This document shows positions 15,401 through 24,678 of a DNA stretch of 33,120 bases, in pieces; positions within the stretch are counted from its first letter, which is position 1; each line of letters begins with the position of its first letter. The notes below the pieces were generated by a model. That model saw only the letters and a program-made list of their open reading frames with translations. It was not told the origin of the DNA and did no database searches. The translations under genes and the position numbers were made by a program. This stretch comes from Bacteroidales bacterium (GTDB lineage Bacteria > Bacteroidota > Bacteroidia > Bacteroidales > Paludibacteraceae): positions 1 through 33,120 of the forward strand of contig JAJFVH010000190.1 of NCBI GenBank assembly GCA_021371875.1, in the 5' to 3' direction.

Positions 15401-16924
15401 CTATCGTTGTGTTTTTTGCTCTAAAACGGCACTTAAAGAAATATTTTTTATTTTTGCTTCAATCCACGCCGTAAAATCAAATATCCGAAGTAGTTGTAAT
15501 TCAAACTTATTGTTGTGGAATTCGATTAGTTTAGGTTCTATCTTCCCCCAAAGTAAATCCCTGTCTTTTTTCGACATATTTTCAATAGGCTTATTAATGA
15601 GTTTAAGCATCATTAATTCAATTTGATACGTTCTTTCTTTGTTTTGAATTTCACGCTTCACCGATCTGACCTCGAAATCAATGTAGTCGAATTCATTCAA
15701 TTCATATAGTATCATTAAATTAATTAATCTGACCGTTCTGAATAATGGCATTGAAAATAAGTTTTTTTCACCTGCAAATATTTGACTGATAGATTTTCTG
15801 GCTTTCGTAAATTCCTTCGTGCCTAAATATACGATTGCGGCATATAATGATAACTGAACTTGCCTTGCAGCAATCAATAAATTCATTTTATCGTAAAGTT
15901 CTTCTTTGTAACTATCGATTATGATTTTTGCCTGGGCGAATTTCCCTGTGTCGATAAGCGGAAAAAGAGTATAAAGGAATACAACACTTCGAACCTGAAT
16001 CTTAAAATGTAATGAAGATGTTTCAATGTTGTTCAGCTGGATAATGAAGTAAGACATTCCTTCATAGTCTTTTATAGTACGCAAACTTTCCAGCACTCCT
16101 TCGATCGTACTGAGATAATAGATTGGCGGATCACTCAACAAATGTTTATTTTTCTCAAAAGTATTATTCAGTTCGTAAAATGAATTGAGTGCTGATTTGT
16201 AGTCACCAACGTTTATCAAATAATTGGATTGAAAAAGTTTGTGGTTTTTTTGTATTTCAAAATTTTCAAACCCCGAACTTGAAACGATGCTCATTTCACT
16301 AACAACCAAATCGTTTAACTCTTGCTTCTGCTTATTTGAACGTGCAGTACCTTTATGTAGAATCCGGTGCCTGAGAAGCTCGTACAATGAAGCGTGTTCG
16401 TTTATTTTACGGATTTTTTTCAGCGTGTCGTTTATCTTGAATTGTTTGCTGAGTAGTTCTTGCTCTGATATTTCAGGAAAATCCAGAATAAGCAAATAGT
16501 CAAGTTCCATTTTTTGAGCTATGAGTAAAAGTGAGAAATTTTCATATTTAACAGCTTCATTTTGTATCTTTGTAAGAAGTTGAAAACATTCATGATAAAT
16601 TGATTTTTCGTAAAGTACTTTTGCATTCATCAGCATACTGAATAAGCTGAAATAACTATCTTGATCTGTCCGTAGTTGGCTTAAAACAGTCAGCAACATA
16701 TCGGATAAATAATTGACTGCAGTGTTGAACGCCGCAGTTGGTCTTTTTTTAAAAAACAGCTCTTTTATATTTTGTTGCTTCTCAAACGGGTTTTTATCAA
16801 TCAGTTTATAAAGAACAACATAATCTGCTTCATTGTCCTTGACACTTAGAGTAGATGCTATTTTTTTGCGTTCTGCCTTACTTAGAGAGTTTACAAGCAG
16901 GATAAGAGATGAAAATTTAGACAT
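15401..16924 (-). CDS. Large helical (TPR-like) cytoplasmic protein, function unknown
   Basis: The 507-residue protein has no signal peptide or membrane helix. It is rich in Leu, Lys, Glu, Ile and Tyr with repeated amphipathic helices of TPR spacing, for example in the regions about 85-150, 225-300 and 330-400. The N terminus (LVNSLSKAERKKIAS) resembles a family of Bacteroidota proteins of about 500 residues that begin with an SLSK-(S/A)-E-(K/R) motif; I know of no assigned function. No helix-turn-helix is evident by eye. It is transcribed divergently from the ribokinase-headed PUL with a 252-bp gap holding promoters for both sides, so a role in controlling that locus is possible but unproven. 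Confidence 0.8.
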   Translation of the reverse strand: MSKFSSLILLVNSLSKAERKKIASTLSVKDNEADYVVLYKLIDKNPFEKQQNIKELFFKKRPTAAFNTAVNYLSDMLLTVLSQLRTDQDSYFSLFSMLMNAKVLYEKSIYHECFQLLTKIQNEAVKYENFSLLLIAQKMELDYLLILDFPEISEQELLSKQFKINDTLKKIRKINEHASLYELLRHRILHKGTARSNKQKQELNDLVVSEMSIVSSSGFENFEIQKNHKLFQSNYLINVGDYKSALNSFYELNNTFEKNKHLLSDPPIYYLSTIEGVLESLRTIKDYEGMSYFIIQLNNIETSSLHFKIQVRSVVFLYTLFPLIDTGKFAQAKIIIDSYKEELYDKMNLLIAARQVQLSLYAAIVYLGTKEFTKARKSISQIFAGEKNLFSMPLFRTVRLINLMILYELNEFDYIDFEVRSVKREIQNKERTYQIELMMLKLINKPIENMSKKDRDLLWGKIEPKLIEFHNNKFELQLLRIFDFTAWIEAKIKNISLSAVLEQKTQR

Positions 16925-16964
16925 AAAGTTATTGGGATTTTGTTATTGTATTTTTGACATGTCA

Positions 16965-16972
16965 CAAAAGTA
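16965..16972 (-). promoter_or_regulatory. Putative -7 element of the 507-residue protein gene
   Basis: Read on the minus strand this is TACTTTTG, a perfect TAnnTTTG match 41 bp before the start codon. Confidence 0.45.
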
Positions 16973-17095
16973 GAAAAAATATAGTTATAATTATAATAAT
17001 TGAGCTATTTTTATGTTATATACAGTCTTGTAAAATAGATGTATAAACTTTTTTTTATTTTTTAATATCTATTTTGAAATTATTATTTTATACTT

Positions 17096-17134
17096 TTTGT
17101 TGTTTTTTTTAGCTGCATATAGGAATTATATTTG
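17096..17134 (+). promoter_or_regulatory. Putative promoter of the ribokinase/SusCD locus
   Basis: TATATTTG (17127-17134) is a perfect TAnnTTTG match, with TTTGTTG (17096-17102) upstream; the second TTG of that run leaves a 24-bp spacer. The ATG follows 42 bp after the -7 box. The region between this and the divergent promoter is almost pure A/T. Confidence 0.6.
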
Positions 17135-17176
17135 CATTCGAGAAATGAGAAAACAAAATCAAACTAATTTAATTTT

Positions 17177-18088
17177 ATGAATTCAAAAAAAATAGTTGTT
17201 ATCGGAAGTTGTAATACGGACATGGTGGTAAAATCAGACAGGTTACCGGTTCCAGGAGAAACCGTTCTGGGTGGAGCATTTATGATGAATCCCGGAGGAA
17301 AAGGAGCCAATCAGGCGGTAGCAGTAGCACGACTGGGAGGCAATGTGACTTTTATTTCAAAAACAGGTAACGATTTATTCGGACGCCAATCCATCGAAAT
17401 GTATAGTGACGAAAGCATTAATACCGATTATATTTTTTCAGATCCTCATTTGCCTTCGGGAGTTGCCCTGATTATGGTTGATACGAACGGCGAAAACTGC
17501 ATAGTCGTGGCTTCTGGTGCAAACGGCAGCCTAAGCCCTCAGGACATTGATAAAGCAAAACACATCATTGAAGGTGCCGACATTTTACTCATGCAGCTTG
17601 AAATTCCGATGGACACCGTGGAATATGCTGCAAAACTTGCCCATAGGAAAGGCATCAAAGTAATACTGAATCCTGCACCGGCAGCTTTCCTATCCAATGG
17701 ATTGCTTGAATGTTTGTATGCTATCATTCCGAATAAAACTGAAGCAGAAATGTTATCTGGAATTAAAGTGACAGATTGGGATTCCGCTAAACAGGCTGCC
17801 AAGATTATTAGTGCAAAGGGTGTTGATATTGTTGTAATTACTTTAGGCTCGAAAGGAGCCTTAATTAAAGAAAATAAATCTTATTATGAGGTTCCTGTTG
17901 AAAAAATCAACGCAATCGATACGACTGCTGCAGGCGATACTTTTTGTGGAGCTTTATGTGTTGGCCTCTCTGAAGGACTATCAATAATCGAAGCCGTAAA
18001 AATGGCTAATCGGGCATCAGGGATTACAGTAACCCGTGAAGGAGCACAAACAGCCATCCCCTATCGGAAAGAAATTCATCTTTCATAG
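17177..18088 (+). CDS. rbsK: Ribokinase (PfkB family)
   Basis: Ribokinase phosphorylates D-ribose to ribose 5-phosphate in the cytoplasm. The 303-residue protein has the sugar-binding N terminus (GSCNTDMV, Asp15), the PfkB motif NPGGKGANQA at 38-47, NPAPA at 165-169, and DTTAAGDTF at 248-256 with the catalytic base Asp254. Motif detail (GGKGANQA, NPAPA) favours ribokinase over fructokinase or adenosine kinase. It is the first gene of the ten-gene locus and has a good promoter. Its presence points to ribose as the sugar that the locus delivers. SusC begins 48 bp downstream. Confidence 0.92.
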   Translation: MNSKKIVVIGSCNTDMVVKSDRLPVPGETVLGGAFMMNPGGKGANQAVAVARLGGNVTFISKTGNDLFGRQSIEMYSDESINTDYIFSDPHLPSGVALIMVDTNGENCIVVASGANGSLSPQDIDKAKHIIEGADILLMQLEIPMDTVEYAAKLAHRKGIKVILNPAPAAFLSNGLLECLYAIIPNKTEAEMLSGIKVTDWDSAKQAAKIISAKGVDIVVITLGSKGALIKENKSYYEVPVEKINAIDTTAAGDTFCGALCVGLSEGLSIIEAVKMANRASGITVTREGAQTAIPYRKEIHLS

Positions 18089-18136
18089 CTTGGATTTCAA
18101 TTTTATTTAAATAAACACCTTAAATTGTATGTAAAC

Positions 18137-21091
18137 ATGAAACATCTCATTTGGACAAAAAAAGTTTCTTTATTCAAAAGTATACTTTGCTGTACATTAT
18201 TATTCTTGGCAATAAATACTGTATGGGCTAATAATCCTGTAAATGTACGGGGAACTGTAACAGATGAATCCGGGCAAGCTTTACCTGGGGTAAACATCAG
18301 AGTTAAGAGTAATGATGCCGGCGTAATAACTGGTATAGATGGCAAATACCGGATTGACCTTCCTTCAGAATCTGAAACTTTAATCTTTTCATACATAGGA
18401 TATGCTTCTCAGGAAATAAGTACCAATAAACAAAAAGTTATCGATGTTACTTTATCGGAAGATGTAAAAACAATAGATGAAGTAGTTGTAATCGGTTACG
18501 GTAAAACCACAAAGAAAGAAATCACCGGTTCAATTTCGACTTTGAAATCGGAAAATTTCAATCAGGGTTCATTTTCAAACGCAGCCGGACTTTTACAAGG
18601 GAAAATTGCCGGTTTATCGGTTGTAAATCCCAGTGGTGCTGATCCGCAGGCCGGATACGAAATTATTTTGCGCGGAACCAATACGTTAACATCCGGTCAG
18701 GGACCGCTTATCATCATCGATGGAGTGGCAGGAGCCGACATGAAAAATATCAACTTTCAGGAGGTTGAAACCATCGACGTGTTAAAAGATGGATCTGCAG
18801 CAGCTATTTACGGGACAAGAGGTACGAACGGTGTCGTTATCATAACCACCAAACAAGCCCGAAAAAGTAAAACTACAGTTGAATATCAAGGAGTGGCCAC
18901 TATTCAGGTGGCTCCGCGTATGGTCGAAAATCTGACTGCCGATGAATTCAGAAACGCTATCAAAACCTACGTTCCAACAAGAATCTCCAGTATTTACAGT
19001 GGAAATACCGATTGGTTTAACGAAGTAACCCGTAACGTCCCGTTCAGCCACAAACATAATCTGGCTATTTCTGGCGGAAACGAAGAGTTTTCGCACCGTA
19101 CAACCATCAATGTGGAACAAAACCAGGGATTGCTTAAAAACAACAATCTCAGTAAAATTCTTGCCAAATCGAACATTTCACAAAAGGCACTAAACGGGTT
19201 GCTAAATATCAATTACAATTCGTTTTATTCCATGCGGAAATATAACCCTGCTAATTACGATATTTTTTATCAGGCCTTCATCCACAATCCTACCGAGCCG
19301 GTTTACGATCCTTCGAATGAGTTATCGGGCGGTTACAACCGAGTAGATGGCATCAGTTATTACAATCCGGTGGCTATGCTTAATGAAAAAACTAAAGAGG
19401 GTGAAACCGATGATTTTGGTGGGAATGTACGCGCTTCGTTGAATATTCCTTTTGTTGAAGGTCTGAAATGGGACAATTTTGTTTCGTATGAAAAATCATG
19501 CTGGGAAAACAATAGTTACCTCTCCCGGTATTATCCGAGTGCTATCGGGAGTGATGGCGTAGCCAGTATCGAAAACGGGAGCAATAGCAACATCCAGTAC
19601 GAAAGCACTTTAAATTACATTCACTCATGGAACAATCACACTTTGCAGGCTTTAGCCGGTTATACCTATCAGGAAGAAAACATGCATTATTCGGGCATGT
19701 CGAATAAAGGTTTCGATACTGATTTATATGGGACAAATAATATCGAAGCAGGCACGGCATTAAAGTTGGGAACTGCAGAAATGTATTCGTACAGGGAAAT
19801 GAGTAAACTGATTTCATTTTTCGGACGTGTGATGTATAATTTTGATGAGAAATACCTGCTGTCGGCTTCTATGCGTCGCGAAGGTTCCTCACGTTTCGGC
19901 GATAACCACAAATGGGGTTGGTTTCCGGCGGTAAGCATTGGTTGGCGCATGAATCAGGAATCGTTTATGCAGGATGTGAAATGGATAAACGAACTTAAAA
20001 TTAGAGTAGGATATGGAGCAACAGGAAATCAGGAGTTTTCGAATTACAAATCACTTGTTATGATGGGGCTCGCCGGAAAGTTTTTTTACAATGGAGAATG
20101 GATCAACACTTATCAGCCTGTAAGCAACCCGAACCCCGACCTGCGTTGGGAAAAGAAACATGAGGTGAATGCCGGCATTGATTTCTCGATGTTTGATAAT
20201 AGGATCGGAGGAACAATTGATTATTACTATAGAAAAAGCACTGACTTGCTATACAATTACAATGTGTCGGTTCCACCTTATTTGTACACCGAAATGTTTA
20301 CCAATGTAGGAATTATCAGAAACAGCGGTATCGAAATATCACTGAATGGCTCCCCTGTAAAAACAAAAGATTTTCAGTGGAATACATTTGTGACTTTTAG
20401 CAAGAACCAGAATGCGCTGGAGAAGTTTACCAACGATGAATTTACCAACGGAACTTATAAAACCGGCTGGTTGTCTGGCGATATAGCAGTTTACAGCCAA
20501 CGTATGGAAGAAGGCAAGAGTCTCGGAACTTTTTACGGTCCGGTGTGGATCGGGGTGGATGAATATGGTAATGACAAATTCAAAAACCAAATGCCTGATG
20601 GAAAGGTTCCCGAATCAAAATGGGAAGAAATAGGAAATGCTTATCCAGATTTCACTCTCGGCTGGAGCAATACATTTAACTGGAAAAAATGGAATATGGG
20701 ATTCTCGTTGCGGGCATCGATAGGCGGAGATGTTTTGAATTCATACCGTCTGTATTACGAAAATCTGGGTACTATAGGTTTAAAAAATATTCTGAAATCA
20801 CAGATTGAAAATCCTGAGTTTACGGGCGATGCTCTTTACTCTTCGAAATACATTGAAGATGGTTCATTCCTGAAAATGGATAATATCTCAATCGGATATA
20901 ACATGAAAGTGAATTCGAAATACATTTCAAAATTCAGGATATATGGAGCCGCCCAGGATGTTTTCTGTCTCACCGCCTATCAGGGAGTAAACCCCGAAGT
21001 GTCATTGAGCGGACTGGAACCCGGAATTGAATCAAGAAGTTATTACCCTGTAACTACGAGCATAACTTTAGGAATAAACATTACATTCTAA
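18137..21091 (+). CDS. susC: SusC/RagA-family TonB-dependent outer-membrane transporter
   Basis: SusC-type proteins are 22-strand outer-membrane barrels that import bulky ligands captured by the SusD lid, driven by TonB-ExbBD. From ATG 18137 there are 984 residues. A signal peptide ends near VWA-NN (residue 31). A carboxypeptidase-regulatory-like domain is at about 37-108, the TonB box region DEVVVIGYG at 114-122, a plug domain at about 123-242 with LRGTNTL, IIIDGVAGAD and AAIYGTRGTNGVVIITTK, and the barrel to the terminal aromatic residue (LGINITF). It has no N-terminal secretin/STN domain, so ECF-sigma/anti-sigma signalling is unlikely. A TTG four codons upstream is a less likely start. SusD follows 25 bp downstream. 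Confidence 0.97.
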   Translation: MKHLIWTKKVSLFKSILCCTLLFLAINTVWANNPVNVRGTVTDESGQALPGVNIRVKSNDAGVITGIDGKYRIDLPSESETLIFSYIGYASQEISTNKQKVIDVTLSEDVKTIDEVVVIGYGKTTKKEITGSISTLKSENFNQGSFSNAAGLLQGKIAGLSVVNPSGADPQAGYEIILRGTNTLTSGQGPLIIIDGVAGADMKNINFQEVETIDVLKDGSAAAIYGTRGTNGVVIITTKQARKSKTTVEYQGVATIQVAPRMVENLTADEFRNAIKTYVPTRISSIYSGNTDWFNEVTRNVPFSHKHNLAISGGNEEFSHRTTINVEQNQGLLKNNNLSKILAKSNISQKALNGLLNINYNSFYSMRKYNPANYDIFYQAFIHNPTEPVYDPSNELSGGYNRVDGISYYNPVAMLNEKTKEGETDDFGGNVRASLNIPFVEGLKWDNFVSYEKSCWENNSYLSRYYPSAIGSDGVASIENGSNSNIQYESTLNYIHSWNNHTLQALAGYTYQEENMHYSGMSNKGFDTDLYGTNNIEAGTALKLGTAEMYSYREMSKLISFFGRVMYNFDEKYLLSASMRREGSSRFGDNHKWGWFPAVSIGWRMNQESFMQDVKWINELKIRVGYGATGNQEFSNYKSLVMMGLAGKFFYNGEWINTYQPVSNPNPDLRWEKKHEVNAGIDFSMFDNRIGGTIDYYYRKSTDLLYNYNVSVPPYLYTEMFTNVGIIRNSGIEISLNGSPVKTKDFQWNTFVTFSKNQNALEKFTNDEFTNGTYKTGWLSGDIAVYSQRMEEGKSLGTFYGPVWIGVDEYGNDKFKNQMPDGKVPESKWEEIGNAYPDFTLGWSNTFNWKKWNMGFSLRASIGGDVLNSYRLYYENLGTIGLKNILKSQIENPEFTGDALYSSKYIEDGSFLKMDNISIGYNMKVNSKYISKFRIYGAAQDVFCLTAYQGVNPEVSLSGLEPGIESRSYYPVTTSITLGINITF

Positions 21092-21116
21092 TCAATTGAA
21101 AATTATCAATATCATC

Positions 21117-22640
21117 ATGAAAAAAAGCATATTTCTATCCATCATATTATCGGGACTTTTATTTGTAAGTTGTACCGATCTGACAGAAACGGTTTATTCA
21201 GATATACCAATGGATCAGTTTTTCACAAGTGAGAAAGCGTTGTTGATGAATGCCGGAAGAGCATATACCAAACTGCAACCTTACCCTGAAGAACAGAAAT
21301 TATGGTCGCTTATGACCGTAAGCTCGGACGAATGTGTGATTCCCGCCCGTGAAGATGGCGAATGGTGGGACAACGGGCGCTGGGACGAAATACAAATGCA
21401 TAATGTATCCTCAGCCAATAAAATCAACCGTCAGGCATGGGAATTTGTCTTTGGTGGAATTACAGCTTGTAACGAAGTTCTTTACGAAACCGAAAGTTCA
21501 CCTTACGATTTCCCCGGGAAAAACAAAATTATGGCTGAAATTAAAGTGCTGCGTGCCTTGTTTTATTATTGGGGGATGGATGCCTGGGGCGATATTCCTT
21601 TTGCAACCGACTTTACCGACAAAACATTACCTCCAAAGAAATCACGCGCATTTATTTACGATTTCGTAGAAAAAGAAGTTAAAGACAATATCAGTTACCT
21701 TGACGAAGTTCCTACCTCCGAAAATTATGGTCGCGTAACCAAAGGCATGGCTTTCACCCTGCTTGCAAAATTGTACCTGAATGCCAATGTATGGAAAGGA
21801 ACTCCACACTGGGATGATGCCGAAAAAATGTGCGACAGTGTAATAAACAAAAATCATTATCAGTTGGAAAACAACTATTTCGACAACTTCAAGATCAATA
21901 ATGAAAGTTCAAAGGAAAATATTTTTGTAATCGTATATAATTCCACAATGACTACAGAATATTTTTACTGGTACGACCTTACATTGAATTCAATGAGCCG
22001 TTACACCTACAATCTGAATGATACACCTTGGGACGGTTTTATGACTACACCCGATTTCTTCAAATCTTATTCCGACACCGACAAGCGAAAGAAATCATGG
22101 CTCTACGGTCAGCAATATGATGCAACCGGTAAAAAACTTTTCGAAATTGCAGGGACGGGAGATACTCTCTGGTTTGCTTATAATCCTGATTTTCCAGAGT
22201 CAAAATATAAATCGCGCCACAAATGGGATGGAGCACGCTGCGCTAAATACGAATTTCAAACGAGCGGGCTGCAATACGATGTGGTGGATATGGAAAACGA
22301 TTTTGTGCTTTTCAGGTATGCCGATGTCGTGATGATGAAAGTCGAATGTATGATGCGTCAAAACCGTACTGCCGAGGCTGTTGAATTACCTGATTTTAAA
22401 ACATTAAGAACCCGTGTGGGTCTTGCGCCTTACACTGTTTCTGAACTTACATTAAATGAGTTGCTCTCAGAACGCGGACGTGAGTTTGCTTGGGAAGGAC
22501 ATCGCCGGCAGGATTTACTCCGTTTCGAAAAATGGAACGACAAATGGTGGGGAAAACCTTATACCACCACGCAAAGGGTGTTCCCGATACCGCAAACAGC
22601 TGTTGACACCAATCCGAACCTGGCAGGAAATGCTCAGTAA
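21117..22640 (+). CDS. susD: SusD/RagB-family outer-membrane ligand-binding lipoprotein
   Basis: SusD-like proteins cap the SusC barrel and bind the imported ligand outside the cell. From ATG 21117 the protein has 507 residues and a lipoprotein signal with Cys19 (FVSCTD); the acidic residues after Cys suit surface export. The family's helical TPR core is seen in IKVLRALFYYWGMDAWGDIP, ready for the conserved WGDIP phrase. The C-terminal SusD signature is in LLSERGREFAWEGHRRQDLLRF, split here by the usual 20-residue span. An upstream TTG in frame is ignored because the signal peptide starts at the ATG. Trp-rich segments near residues 75-90 may be part of the ligand site. Confidence 0.96.
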   Translation: MKKSIFLSIILSGLLFVSCTDLTETVYSDIPMDQFFTSEKALLMNAGRAYTKLQPYPEEQKLWSLMTVSSDECVIPAREDGEWWDNGRWDEIQMHNVSSANKINRQAWEFVFGGITACNEVLYETESSPYDFPGKNKIMAEIKVLRALFYYWGMDAWGDIPFATDFTDKTLPPKKSRAFIYDFVEKEVKDNISYLDEVPTSENYGRVTKGMAFTLLAKLYLNANVWKGTPHWDDAEKMCDSVINKNHYQLENNYFDNFKINNESSKENIFVIVYNSTMTTEYFYWYDLTLNSMSRYTYNLNDTPWDGFMTTPDFFKSYSDTDKRKKSWLYGQQYDATGKKLFEIAGTGDTLWFAYNPDFPESKYKSRHKWDGARCAKYEFQTSGLQYDVVDMENDFVLFRYADVVMMKVECMMRQNRTAEAVELPDFKTLRTRVGLAPYTVSELTLNELLSERGREFAWEGHRRQDLLRFEKWNDKWWGKPYTTTQRVFPIPQTAVDTNPNLAGNAQ

Positions 22641-22684
22641 ATAAGAAAACGATAAATAAATCTTTCACAATCAAATTTTCAGAT

Positions 22685-24661
22685 ATGAAACGAAGTACAA
22701 TCTTATTTTTAGCAATGATTCCTTTATTCGTATGTGCTCAAAACACAAAAACAATATCGAAAGAAGAATTGCATGATAAAATTGCCGGTGCCTGGCTTGG
22801 GCAAATGATAGGTAACTTTTACGGGTTACCGTTCGAAAATAAATTTATCGACCAGCCTGGAGATGATGATAAATGGCCATACGGATATACAAAAAATCTG
22901 GATAAACTAGCCCGTACCGGCGGAGCATTTTCAGATGACGATACCGATTTTGAGTATATCTACTTACTCCAAATGGAAAAATATGGTTGTGAACCTACTT
23001 ATGCGCAATTGCGCGAAGCTTGGATGTATCACGTTCGCGACAGGGTTTGGTTGGCGAACCGGGCGGCACTTGGACTTATGTATCATGGCTTTACACCACC
23101 GTTTACCGGAATGAAGTCGCTCAATCCGCACTGGTATCAGATCGATCCTCAACTTATCAACGAGATTTGGTCTTATACAGCACCGGGAATGATTACTTAT
23201 GCTGCACAAAAATCGGACTGGGCAGCACGCATTACCAGTGACGACTGGGCGGCTGATCCAACTGTACATTACGGAGCCATGTATGCCAACGCTTTTTTTG
23301 AAAAAGATATTGAAAAACTCGTATTGAATGCATTGCAACAGCTTCCCGCTGAAAGTAGATATGCCCAAACCGTAAAAGAAATGGTGGCTTTATATAAAAA
23401 GTATCCCAACGACTGGAAAAAATCCCGTCAGGAAATGGCAAAAAAATACTATTTAAACGAAAATCCCATGACAAAAACCATCTGGAATGCCAACCTGAAT
23501 GGTGCTTGTGGTGTTTTGTCGTTACTTTATGGTAAAGGCAATTTTCAGCTGACTATGGATCTGGCTTGTGCTATGGGCTTTGATGCTGATAACCAAACGG
23601 CAACTGTCGGAGGTTTACTCGGCATTATGTATGGAGCCAAAGCTCTGCCTAAAGATTTGCTGTGTCCGATTGAAGGATGGACAGAACCATTTAATGATAA
23701 ATACATCAACGTTACCCGATATGACATGCCTGATGCCCATATTTCGGATATGATTAACAGAACTGTAAAACAAGCAGAAGATGTGATTTTGAAAAACGGC
23801 GGGAAAAAAACAGGAAAAAAAGGGAAAGAATATCTGGCAATCAATACTAAAGCTTCATTCAATGTGCCGCTGGAGTTTTATATCGGTCCCAATCCTGTTA
23901 TGATGGTGGGTAAGCCTGTTGAATATACATTTTATACAGCAGCCAATCAAAACTACAACTGGGAACTAAAATCGGGACAAATGCCCGAAGGTATTGTTTT
24001 TGAAAAAGGAAAAATTAGCGGAACACCTCGCAAAGCCGGAAAATATAATATTGAGTTGAGTCTGGACAACAGAAAAACAACTTTGCTGAAATCTTTTGAA
24101 TTGTTAGTGCGCACTAATAATATCGCACCAAAAGCCGACACCATCTTCACTAATGTTCGCGTATTAAATACCGAGGTGTTGGATTCCACCTGGTACACTT
24201 TCGGAAAACCCATGTATGCAAAATCGGTTGACGTAATCAATGATGGTATTCTCTTGGGCGAAGGTTCGGTATTTTACAGTCTGGCAGCCAAATCAAATCT
24301 TCCGAAAGTAGATTATTTTGGTTATGGATGGAAAGAAGAAAAAGAAATCAACATGATAGCTCTGCATCTGGGCAGTATGGAAGAATTCGGTGGCTGGTGG
24401 AGCTCATTCAATATCCAGTATCAGGATAAGAACGGTAAGTGGGTGGCTGTTCCTAAGTTTAAGAGCACTCCCGAGTTACCCGAAACTGATATTGTATTTT
24501 TCCAACCTCATTTTGTGGAATATATTTTTGAATTCAAACCGGTAAAAACAAAAGCAATACGTATTATCGGAGACACCAAAGTTCAGGCGCATTGGCACAA
24601 ATACACCAAAAATGTTTCAGCATTCAGTTCAATAACCGAATTAAGTGTTTTCGAAAAATAA
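22685..24661 (+). CDS. Exported ADP-ribosylglycohydrolase-fold protein with Ig-like and C-terminal beta-sandwich domains
   Basis: ARH/DraG-family enzymes cleave ADP-ribose or related ribosyl N- or O-glycosidic links with two Mg ions. This 658-residue protein has a signal peptide (cut near VCAQ, residue 19). The ARH domain covers about 28-375: the N-terminal acidic motif is FSDDDTD (Asp84-Asp88) and the C-terminal one is GFDADNQTATVGG (Asp300, Asp302). An Ig-like domain at about 402-476 (YNWELKSGQMPEG...ISGTPRKAGKY) and a discoidin-like beta-sandwich at about 505-658 follow; both could bind glycans. Cytoplasmic ARH proteins lack such parts. It is the first and most divergent of three in the locus, 44 bp after susD. 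The substrate is inferred only, as ribosylated material. Confidence 0.85.
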   Translation: MKRSTILFLAMIPLFVCAQNTKTISKEELHDKIAGAWLGQMIGNFYGLPFENKFIDQPGDDDKWPYGYTKNLDKLARTGGAFSDDDTDFEYIYLLQMEKYGCEPTYAQLREAWMYHVRDRVWLANRAALGLMYHGFTPPFTGMKSLNPHWYQIDPQLINEIWSYTAPGMITYAAQKSDWAARITSDDWAADPTVHYGAMYANAFFEKDIEKLVLNALQQLPAESRYAQTVKEMVALYKKYPNDWKKSRQEMAKKYYLNENPMTKTIWNANLNGACGVLSLLYGKGNFQLTMDLACAMGFDADNQTATVGGLLGIMYGAKALPKDLLCPIEGWTEPFNDKYINVTRYDMPDAHISDMINRTVKQAEDVILKNGGKKTGKKGKEYLAINTKASFNVPLEFYIGPNPVMMVGKPVEYTFYTAANQNYNWELKSGQMPEGIVFEKGKISGTPRKAGKYNIELSLDNRKTTLLKSFELLVRTNNIAPKADTIFTNVRVLNTEVLDSTWYTFGKPMYAKSVDVINDGILLGEGSVFYSLAAKSNLPKVDYFGYGWKEEKEINMIALHLGSMEEFGGWWSSFNIQYQDKNGKWVAVPKFKSTPELPETDIVFFQPHFVEYIFEFKPVKTKAIRIIGDTKVQAHWHKYTKNVSAFSSITELSVFEK

Positions 24662-24678
24662 TATAGAATCAAGATATT

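Noticed and set aside
16973-17095. A/T-rich stretch between the divergent promoters as a replication origin
   Set aside because: No DnaA-box cluster or origin-associated gene is seen; it fits an ordinary A/T-rich promoter region.
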